Assembly: GCA_001584585.1 (NCBI GenBank) | Contig: LSYV01000056.1 | Coordinates: 151,474-215,473 of the forward strand | DNA from: Gonium pectorale | Taxonomy: Eukaryota; Chlorophyta; Chlorophyceae; Chlamydomonadales; Volvocaceae | Length of the DNA: 64,000 nt | Direction: 5' to 3' | Shown: positions 1-9,000 of the stretch, in pieces | How positions within the stretch are numbered: position 1 is the first letter of the stretch | Layout: every line of letters begins with the position of its first letter | Translations under genes and position numbers: made by a program | The notes under the pieces: model-generated | What the model saw: only the letters and a program-made list of their open reading frames with translations | Database searches by the model: none | What the model was told of the DNA's origin: nothing

Positions 1-632
1 ACTGACGGGTAGCGCGCGGGTAACACACTTCGCGTCGTTGCTCATACCCATTGGCAAAGTATTGGATAGCTTCGCTGACAGGCTTGATGCTCGGTTGCGA
101 CTGCCCCATGTGACTGGAGCACCCCGCGACTTCCCTAGAGGCGAGACGGGAGTTAAGATGTGCCGGTATGCCAGCTGGATGGGGGACCCTTTGCACACGG
201 CGACTGTGATGGCACCCAGCTTGCACCAAACGTTGATGCGGTTCAGGCTAGGATGTTGGGAGACGGAGGTGAACCGGCCCAATGGGCGAGCCCGGGCTGA
301 GCGAACGTGCAAGGCCTGTGGTGACGCCGCGGCCGTAGAGGATGAACTACATGTGTTCTGCGAATGCCCATGCTATGAGCAACTCCGCGACCAATTCGAG
401 ACTGCTTTGGGCTTTAGGCATCGTAACATGATTACTATTATGAAGGAGGCCCCGCCAGCTGCGGTAGGAGCCTACCTACAGGCTGTCTAGGATACCAGGC
501 ACGCCATTCTTCGGCGTCAGGCGCTGAAGCGGGGTAGAGATGAGGACCATAACCCGCTCCCCCACCCCAATATTCGCAATTCGTCCATGGCCCCCCGGCT
601 TTGACGGACGTGTAACCTGTAACCTGTAACTT
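1..632 (+). mobile_element. 3' end of a non-LTR (LINE) retrotransposon, truncated by the window edge
   Basis: The stretch holds the C-terminal end of a retrotransposon ORF2 followed by a short 3' UTR that ends in CTGTAAC-type repeats (about 610-630). The segment from about 471 to 628 is clearly similar to 20108-20276, which identifies a dispersed family and suggests where its 3' end lies. The element continues to the left of the window, so its reverse transcriptase and endonuclease are not visible. The right border is inferred from where similarity between the two copies stops. Confidence 0.75.
2..604 (+). pseudogene. C-terminal fragment of LINE ORF2 with zinc-knuckle, interrupted by a stop
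   Basis: The frame is open from the left edge. It carries the conserved block seen at the end of algal and plant LINE polymerases: a RFRLGCW-like segment (about 240-270), then CKAC (308-319) and a spaced H..C..C ending in CECPCY, the zf-RVT type zinc-binding motif. A TAG at 488-490 interrupts the frame. The same frame continues sensibly (DTRHAILRRQALKRGR) to a TGA at 602-604. The copy at 20108 has a Trp codon where this copy has the TAG, so the stop is probably a decay mutation. Function would be target-primed reverse transcription; this copy is most likely dead. Confidence 0.72.
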
Positions 633-812
633 GCTTATAACCCTTCCCTAACTCCAGCGCACTTTGGCAGCCGATCCAATACCAATCACCGGCGACATGC
701 ACACGAGAAGGCCAAAGGACAGGAGCACAAGTATGACAGAAAGAGAAACCTGCACAGAAAGAGGGAGCCCGCCTCTACGGCCATACATGCCCGAAGGCGC
801 ACGTTTCCAATA

Positions 813-852
813 GGGCGGGCGGGTACAGAGCAAGACATGTACCCGCCCGCCC
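813..852. repeat. perfect 14-bp hairpin, GC-rich
   Basis: GGGCGGGCGGGTAC at 813-826 is perfectly complementary to GTACCCGCCCGCCC at 839-852, with a 12-base loop. It is the first member of the hairpin cluster at 800-1600. Confidence 0.85.
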
Positions 853-1000
853 GCACGACAAACCAAGAAGAGGGAAGGCCAACTCACGCGAAGGAGGCAG
901 TAGGAGCACCGGTTAGGTGCAGGGTTCCTTCTCTTCTTGTGTGTGCCGTCGGTGTTTGGTGTTGGCCGCCGTGGTGTGCTGTAGTTAGGGCAGGGTTTCG

Positions 1001-1031
1001 GTGGTTCTCATCACGCCGTGATGAGAACCAC
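1001..1031. repeat. perfect 15-bp palindromic hairpin
   Basis: GTGGTTCTCATCACG (1001-1015) is followed after one base by its exact reverse complement (1017-1031). With a one-base spacer this is a near-perfect cruciform-capable palindrome. Confidence 0.9.
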
Positions 1032-1041
1032 CCGGCCCTGG

Positions 1042-1074
1042 CCCTCCCGTGATGATTCATACATCACGGGAGGG
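1042..1074. repeat. perfect 12-bp hairpin
   Basis: CCCTCCCGTGAT (1042-1053) pairs exactly with ATCACGGGAGGG (1063-1074) across a 9-base loop. It lies only 10 bases after the previous palindrome. Confidence 0.88.
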
Positions 1075-1188
1075 CTGCATATCCCTCCCGTTGTCTGCGC
1101 GCTTTCTCGCCTCTCCGCCTGTAACCTTTCCACAGAAAAAAAACCGGGAGCAGGACAGCCGCCCCTGAAACAAGCCGCAAAACCACAC

Positions 1189-1474
1189 TGCTATGGCAGA
1201 AGCCAATCGGGAGCCAATCGGTCGTGCGGCCTGAAGCTCCTCTGTAGGGAGCCCATAATCTGAATCTGGATCTGCTGCGCCTGACCAAAAAGAGGAACAG
1301 GACCACAAACACAGCCGAAGCACACTGCACCGCAAAACCATCTCCACCTCCACCACCTACCCCAATCACAACTACGAAAATCAGCGGGCAGATACAGATA
1401 CAGATACAGATTACAGACTCCCCAGAGGGGCTGCAGGCCACACGAGCCGATTGGCTCCCGACCCGCCATAGCAG
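1189..1474. repeat. MITE-like long imperfect inverted repeat
   Basis: The left arm (about 1189-1273) and right arm (about 1390-1474) are imperfect reverse complements over roughly 85 bases. The best core is CGGGAGCCAATCGG, present on the left and inverted on the right. The unpaired centre is about 115 bases and codes for nothing recognisable. This is the shape of a non-autonomous DNA transposon or foldback element. No clear target-site duplication was found, so a simple local inversion duplication remains possible. Confidence 0.5.
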
Positions 1475-1532
1475 AGTGGGTGAAACACCCGTTGTCTTAG
1501 CCGTGAGGCCCAGAACACGAAACATAAAAAGC

Positions 1533-1567
1533 GCAACGTGGCACACACACACGACGTGCCACGTTGC
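1533..1567. repeat. perfect 12-bp hairpin
   Basis: GCAACGTGGCAC (1533-1544) pairs exactly with GTGCCACGTTGC (1556-1567) around an 11-base CA-rich loop. Confidence 0.85.
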
Positions 1568-1568
1568 C

Positions 1569-1591
1569 CACAGCACCAACTTGGTGCTGTG
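1569..1591. repeat. perfect 11-bp hairpin
   Basis: CACAGCACCAA (1569-1579) and TTGGTGCTGTG (1581-1591) are exact reverse complements separated by one base. This hairpin directly follows the previous one. Confidence 0.85.
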
Positions 1592-3018
1592 TGGACACGT
1601 GCAAACTTGGCAATCGCAGAAAAGAACCTAAGCGTTTCGTGGGGTTAGTGTGTATTGTCGTGAGAGAAACCACCCGTACGGCAGCAACCATGAAATTATG
1701 CTCCTATGCTTCCCTGTCTCTTTTCTCCAGATTATCCTTTCATGGTTGAGGCGTCGCTTGTCAACCAAGATCCTAGATTTCTGCTGGTTCACTGCCGGGC
1801 CGCATGGGTGCGCCACCACGACATACAAGCCTGGGACTTGCGTCTGGCTGAGGCATTTGCAGTTTGCAAACAAAGGGTATCTAGTGTCCTGGCCCCCTTA
1901 CCCGCACCACTGCAAGCTCATGGCTGGTGTCTCACCCGCCACTTCTATCTGGATACTCTAACTACGCGTCATACCAGGGTACCCTCAGCGAGCCTAACGC
2001 ACAGATCCATAAACGGCTTTCAAATGGATCCCTAGCGAAAGGCTGATGAATACATGGATGCATAGGGCAGGCAAGAGAGCATGGCAAACAGGGACTATGG
2101 GTTACTGTCACGCATCTCGTGCAACTTTGGAGATTATTTCTCTCCACACGAACCTGATGTTGCAGGCGTGCAGCAACATTGAGCGGTGGGTTGAGAGAGG
2201 ACCAGTTATGTCGGCACACGGCTTGCACCTGGCTTGCACGGCGCTGTGGAAAATGCGGCCCAGGTATGAACGCCACAATACTCTAGTTCAATGAGCAACG
2301 TATAGCCCTGTGGCCCCGACTGCGGGAAACGTGCTTGCGGGAAACGTTATGAGAAGAGGGTACTTGCAAAGCGCCCGCATGTGCACATGCCAGTAACGTA
2401 ACCCTCCCTTTGCGTGCACCGTGCGACATGCTTGCAAAGGGCAGCAAGCCATTGACACTATGGCCCCAATGATATGCTCCAGCAGCGGTGTACGCCCCTA
2501 GCAGGCAGACCCCTTAGCTCGAGCTACCTTGTGACCCCGACACCCGACATATTGGCCAACTGTTTCCGTGTAGCCCGGCTGGCATTGTGAGCTGCGCCCG
2601 TGCGCCACGCTCGCTGTAGCGCGTCGCTTGCGTTGGAGGTTTCGACTAGTGGCGGAAGCTTGTGAGTGACGACAAGTGAAATTTCAACAGTGCATGCCAT
2701 CCTATACCCGCAAAATCGGGCCACCCGTGCAAGAAGCCGCTTGGTTGGCTGCAAGCTTATCCCGTACAAATGTACGCGCTATTTTGCGAGCCCGGCAGCA
2801 CGAAGGTGCACTTTGCTTTTGTACAATATTGGTGCGTTGCAGTTGAATTGTGGCCCTGAGATAGGGAGCCTTTGGTGGCGGGAGTTGTCAAGCTGGTGCC
2901 TGAATTCAGGCCTTGACCGCTAGCCAATTGGGCAACTTAGCAATTACAGCTTTGGAATCGTGTCATTACTTCAGTGTTGCGAAAGCAGCCAGTTGCCAAT
3001 CCGCCTGGACCCACCAGA

Positions 3019-6000
3019 ATGCGCAGCACCGGCCTAGCCCTCCTTCCCGGTGCAACCGGCTTCGGCCTGGGGGCTGCATCTGGAGCTCCAGCTGGTCAGA
3101 GGCGGTCCTCACTGCGTTCGTCTCTGTCCAACAACCGAGCGCGGCTGCCACTGCCGACCAAGCCGGGACAGCAGCTCTCTTCCGTCCATGCTGTGCCATT
3201 CAATTACGATGCTGCTTCAGTGACGTCTTCCAGTCACGCAGTGGCCGGCACGTTCCCAGAGGACCCCGAGCAGTTCTCGACTGCTCATTACGAAGCCCTG
3301 GCCGCCTCCGTCGGCTACCCGTTGTCCAACGATCCTCACCTGAGGCGAAGCCAGCTGCTTCTCGCTGCCTCACGCCACCTTCGGGGAGAGTCACCCTTCC
3401 CCAGCGTGCCCGTGGGCTCCAGCTACAGCCATAGTAGGGTCAGCGGCGGGAGCCAGCCGGCTGCCCCACAGCGCCCGATCGCTGCTTCGACAGTCAACAA
3501 GTCCGCAGGCGATTCTGCGGCCACCCAGGTGGTCTCTCAAGTTGCTGCGGTGACAGCGTCGGCACATTCGCAACATCCCTCGGCACATGCTGCGTCTGCA
3601 CCGGCGCCCGCTCGCGCTCCCGCCGCTGGCCCTCACGGTGCGTCGTCAGCCCAGCCGAGCGCTGCATCATCTGTCATTCGCACCACTACCGCGCCCTACA
3701 CTGGTCACGCCTCAGCCGCCGCGACCGCCACTATGATCGCCGCGGCCGCCGTGGCGCCGCCCGCGTCGCACGCGGCGCCCCTGGTGGCCGGCACGGCGTC
3801 GAAGGCGACCACTGCCGCCGTCGCCTCCGCCGCGTCTGCGGCGGCGACTGGCTGGATGGCGGTCGAGGAGCTGCTGGCGGAGGCCGCCTACTCGCTCTCG
3901 CAGCAGGTGCAGCTATGGCCGGGTTGGGTATAAGTGGGAAGGCGATACAGAATATCGAGGACTGCGTACTATCATGACGGCGAGCACAGTATGAGCGGCC
4001 TTGTTCACAAACAGTGCTGGCTTTTTGTCCCTCTCCCATGCATTCGGGTCATTGCACGCCTGTTCACTGGATTTCCCACCCGCTTGTTTTCTTTGTCTCC
4101 CATCCGCCCACAGATCCAGACAACTAGCAGCCCGCTGGACCAGCTTATGTCCAATAGCGCCGCATCGGGGGCCGTGCTCAAGGCGACGGTCAAGAAGGCG
4201 TCCCTGGCGTCCCTTGCTGCCGCCGCGCCGGCGGCAGCGCCGGCGACCGCCCCCATTCCCGTCACGGCGTCGGCCGCTGCGTCTTCCGCAGCCGGTGCTG
4301 CTGCCACGCCCGTGTCCGCTGTGGCGTTGGCCCCCGTGGCCCCGCTGCCTCCGCCCCCTCCGCCTGCCGATGCCATCATCGAGCTGCCCATGCAGCCGCT
4401 GTCGGGCTTCGCCGCCAGCGTTCCGGGAGGGGACCGCCTGACAGAGGTGAGAAGGGATTGTACCCTCTGGGGCTGGTTGGCACACGGGGTCTTATAGACA
4501 GAGAAGCAGTCTCTTTGTCGCCTGTGGGCGCCAATGTGAGCATCTCATTGTGCCTGCGCCTGTGCCTGTGCCTGTGCCTGTGTCGTCTGGGCGACCTCAT
4601 ATGCCCCATGCGCCATTATGGTAATTGTATGCCACCATTGCCTTGGCATTGTGTTCAAGCTGACCGTCACTATGCTTTACTATCGACGCAGTTGCACCAC
4701 CCGGACCACCCGGACCCGGATGTTGATTCCTGGTCCCCAATGACTGACTCGGTCCTCGCCACTGCCCTAGGTGCTGGACGACCTGCTCTACAGCCTCAGC
4801 CAGGACATCAACATGGAGGCCGCCGGCAAGGCGGCAGCCGCCGCCGGGGACGCCGTCGCGTCGGCCGCCACGGCGGCGGCAGCGGGTCTGGTGGGCGCGG
4901 TATCGGAGCTGCCGCGCGCCGCCGCCATCATGTATCGGTCCGCCTCTGAGTCGGCCGCCGCTGCCAATGCCGCACGCGTCGCCACCGTGCGGCCCGCCGT
5001 CATCCTACCCGAACCCGAGCCAGCTCCTGCGCCCGCGCTGCCGGTACGTAAACGCCTGGCCCAGTTTGTGTCAGCGGCTGTGCTTGCCCGGCTGTGGGGC
5101 CAATTTTCCTTAACTGGCTCTGGATTCCCGACTCACAATGCGCCTTGACGCCTGATTTGTCGCTTTCGCCCCCACCCCCCGATCCAGAACACAGCTGTCG
5201 TCCAGTTTTCAAACCCTGTTTCTTTCAAACCCCCCCGATCCAGGCGCCCATCGAGGTCGCAGCAAAGGAGATGGTCGCGGTGGCACCTCCCGCACCCGCG
5301 CCGGTCCCCGCGCCTTCCCCTGCTCCGGCGCCCGCTGTGCCCTTGACCAGCGCTGTGGAAAAGGCGGCCGTCATGCCCTTGCCCGAGCCCGTTGCGCCTG
5401 CTCTGCCTCCGCCAGCAATTGTTGAGGCTGCACCCAAGGCGGCGGCGGCTGCCTCCACTGCTGCAGACAGCCTGACCTCCGCCGCCGCCAGCGCCCAGGC
5501 TGCCGCCTCTGCTGCGGCCGACAGCGTCGCTGCGGTGCAGACCGCGCCCGTGGTCACCGCCGCATCGGCTCCGTCAGTGGCGGACGCTGCGACTAAGACT
5601 GCGGCATCTGTTATTGAGGCCGCCACGTCAGCCGCCGCCGGCACTGTTGTCATTCCGCCCCCCGTGCCGGTCGCCCCCGCTCCCGCGCCGGTCCCTGCGC
5701 CTGCCGTCGTCGCGCCGGTCCCTCCGCCGGTCATCGCCGCCGCGCCTGTCTCGCCGGCACCCACAGCCGTGTCGCCGCCGCCAGCTGTGTCGCCACCCAT
5801 GCCGGCCCCAGTGCCTGCAGAGGCCATCTCCCCCGTTGCGCCTCCTCCGCCGGGTCCTGCGCCACCGGTGGTGGCGTCGCCGCCTCCTGCGGTTGTTGCC
5901 GCGACACCCGAGCCCATTGTGGCCGCTGCCGCGCCCGCCCCCGTCTCCCCGCCCGTCTCGGCGCCCCTGCCGGTGCCCGAGAGCGTCATCGTCCCCGACA

Positions 6001-9000
6001 CACAGCTGACAGCGGCGCTGCAGGTGGGCCCAGTGGACTTATGCCGGCAATTTGTGGCACCACCGGTTGCTGTGAACGTCCTGGGCCGCAGCTTTCTGCG
6101 TATCGCTATGCCTTGCTGTCACAGGATTGCCATGCTGAGTGGACATGCATAGTGTCCTTCAAATCGGCATCCCTGAGCGAGGCTGTTGATCCGGTCCATA
6201 TCCGCCCTTCGTTGGCGCAGGACCTGCTGTCGCTCTCCGACGGAAGCCAGTCCTCCGCGGCAGCCCTGGTGGTTGCCGGCGACGCTGTCTCGGCCGCTGC
6301 TTCTGCTAGCGCCGGCGGTGCGGAGGCGGCCGCCGCGGCTGCTGCGGCCACGCAGCTGACGGAGGCGCTGCGGCGGGAGCTGGCGGCCGCTGTCGGGCCT
6401 GACGTCGAGTCAGGTCAGTGGCGTCTGTATCTCGATGATGCGCTTTAGGCGACTGCGTGAGGGGCTTTTGCGGGGCACTCAGCAGATTGCGGGGCACTCC
6501 GCAGAAAGGGGGGGCCATTCGATTATCAGCGCCAGCACAGCGGCGCACTGCTTTCCTCGCTGTACAGAGGGTTCTTGCACAACCCCACGCTCCAACGCTT
6601 GTCCACGCTCCGACCTTCACTGTCCCCTTGCTGCGCGTGCCCTCCCTCGCAGCCGACCCCGCTGCGCTGGCTGACGCCGCCGGCTCCGCCATCACCTCCG
6701 CGCTGTCGTCGCTGGACCCCGCGGCCCTCACCGCCGTCGGCTCGCTGCCCGCGGAGGAGCGCCTGCGCACGCTGCTCGAGGTGGGCCGCGGCTTGGCGAC
6801 TCGGGGACATCTGCTTCCTGTAAATGCAGACTGCAAAATAGTAGTGCTAGTGACTGTCCACGTCCATGAGCAAAGCCTACATGCGCGTTCCGGAAGATGA
6901 TATGCGGATCCGCCTAGACCCCGGTTTCACCGCTCTCCTGGCCATTCCCTCTTTCCCATCCTATAGGCCTCCATGCAGTCCTCACTAGACCTGGTGGACG
7001 CGGCGGTTGGCGGAGTGGAGAACGCCGACTCAACGCTGGTGGGCGGAGTCACGGTGGCGGCGGTGGTGGCGCTGCTGCTCAGGTGGGATTGCTGCACATG
7101 GGCCAGGAAGCACGGTCCGGCGCAGGATCGGTGCCCGCTGCGGCCGCCCCCGTCGGGTTAGACTTAGTCAACCCAGCAGTTTGCGTAGTGCACAACCAGG
7201 CACAGTCATCCAGATTTGCTCTCGGCAGCTTGTAACCAAGTTTGCTGGTGTCCTAACTAAGGTTCGGTTTCGCTGCCCCATCCGCAGGTCGCTGGTGTCC
7301 ATGGCCTCGTCCGCTATCAGCCGCAGTCGCGACGTGGTGGCAGCGGGGGCAGGGGCTGTCGGCAACGCGCCTGCAGCCGAGGCCGCCGCGCCAGGCGACG
7401 CTCGGCTGCGGCCCGCCGTGGGCGTGTCTGCGTTCGAGGCGGCCGCCACCCTCAACAACGACACTAACTCGCTGCTGCTGGACATCCGGTGAGACGTGGG
7501 CTAGGGGCGAGCCTGGCTTGCGGGAACACAACTCCTGTGTGTCTTGTGGTCTGTATATGTGGCCCAGGACTTCCACCAACGTGCATGATGGTGGCCGCCA
7601 CGGTCTCGTTCCCCTTACGTGGTTGACTGAGGCTGCCACTGATATGAAGGCAGCCGGAGCGGGTTTCAAGTGTTTTAAGCCAGCCATATGGGCCGCATGG
7701 AAGGCAACTGCACTAGTCCCTCACGCTTCCCCCGCTCGCCCCCATCGCCTCGCACGCAGGAACGCCACGGACGTGAGCGAACAGGGCCTGCCCGACCTGC
7801 GTCCCTTCCGCCGCGGCGCCGGTGCCACCTCGGTGTCGCTGCCCTACTGCGACTTCCGCACCACCCCTACGCTCGCCAACCCCTCGGGCGCCCTCCCCTC
7901 GCCGCCGCCCGCGCCCACCGTTGCGGCGCCGCAGCCCGCCGGCGGCCTGCTGGGCCTGCTCGGCTTCGGCACCCCTGGCTCGGCCGCTGCGGGCAGCGCG
8001 CAGCCGGTTGGGGCTGCTGCCAGCCCCGACTCGGGCCCGCTGATGGCGGCTCCCCGCGGCCCCGTGACGGTGTCGGTCGACCCGCAGTTCGGCGCCAAGT
8101 TCAAGCAGCTGGCGCCCCTCAACCGTGATAGCAAGGTCTTCCTGCTTGATTCGTGAGTCGGGGCGACGGTTGTCCTGAGAGTCCATGTCGCGAGGGGCGC
8201 TCAATGTGGGACGCTACAGTTCTTGTGCTGCAAACTGCGTGAGCATTTGCACCGGTATCATTAGTTAAGATGCCTCACTGACGCGTGGGTGCCCCGGCCA
8301 GGTACGGTGTCGAGTCCCCTGAGGCGGTGTCCCTGCTGCGCTCCGACCCCGACGTGGAGCGGATGCTGGGCTCTGAGGTGAGCGGGCGGGGCGGGGTGGA
8401 GCGGGGCGGGGCCATGTGTGCTTTCTCTGGAGGCTCCATGTTGATGTATCTGCCGGAGCGGTCCCAAGGAACAGAGTGCCCCATGACATCTCATCGAGAT
8501 TCCAAACCTCGAGTTGCAGACGGTTAAAATTTTGCGCTTGCCACGGAACTCTACAGGGACTGGCATTCGTGGAGGGCGGCTTTGCGGGCCCCGAAGGCTG
8601 GAAGGTGCGTCTGACTGCGGCGACACTTGCTCCTCTCGCTCGGGGCAGCAGCTCTGAGGCGGAGGACGTGCACGTATTAGTGTCGGGTAACATGTTGGCT
8701 GTGGTTTTCTTCGCACAGAACGCCTGGCCAGATTGCATCGCTGACATAGCTGCGCCTCGCCGCCTCGTCTGCCTCCGCAGCTGAGCGGCCTGCCCACTGC
8801 CGAGCCCGCGCTGGAGGGCGAGGGTGCCGCTTCGCGCGGTCTTGACTTCGGCCGTCTGGCGGGCGGCATGAGCGGACTGCGGATGAGGTAGGCTTGGGGC
8901 TGCGGCATGGTGAACGAGGCAGCGACGGAGGCAGCAGACTACACTTACAGTATGCCCCGCCACATGTGCAAACATTTCACGCGGGCCCTCCGTCTTTGGC

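Larger units (their letters stand above)
633..3018. other. gene-poor spacer rich in hairpins
   Basis: No open frame in this 2.4 kb shows a recognisable domain or consistent splice structure. It contains at least five perfect hairpins and one long imperfect inverted repeat (listed separately). It also has a CAGATA microsatellite near 1389-1410, a 14-base perfect palindrome at 2377-2390 (GCATGTGCACATGC), and a duplicated GCGGGAAACGT near 2325-2350. The right end must hold the promoter and 5' UTR of the gene that starts at 3019, but no core promoter motif could be assigned. Confidence 0.5.

Noticed and set aside
1001..1074. Intrinsic transcription terminators
   Set aside because: The hairpins lack a following T run and the genome is nuclear eukaryotic, so a bacterial-type terminator reading is not appropriate.
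1706..2294. Consecutive plus-strand frames of 80-110 residues near the left end
   Set aside because: No motif of reverse transcriptase, transposase or a host family was recognised and the frames do not join by splice sites. They may be very old transposon remains, but this cannot be supported.
5225..6001. 258-residue Gly/Ala/Thr-rich minus-strand frame
   Set aside because: It is exactly antisense to the Pro/Ala-rich exon 4 of the rhodanese-domain gene, and its composition is the complement of that repeat-rich exon.
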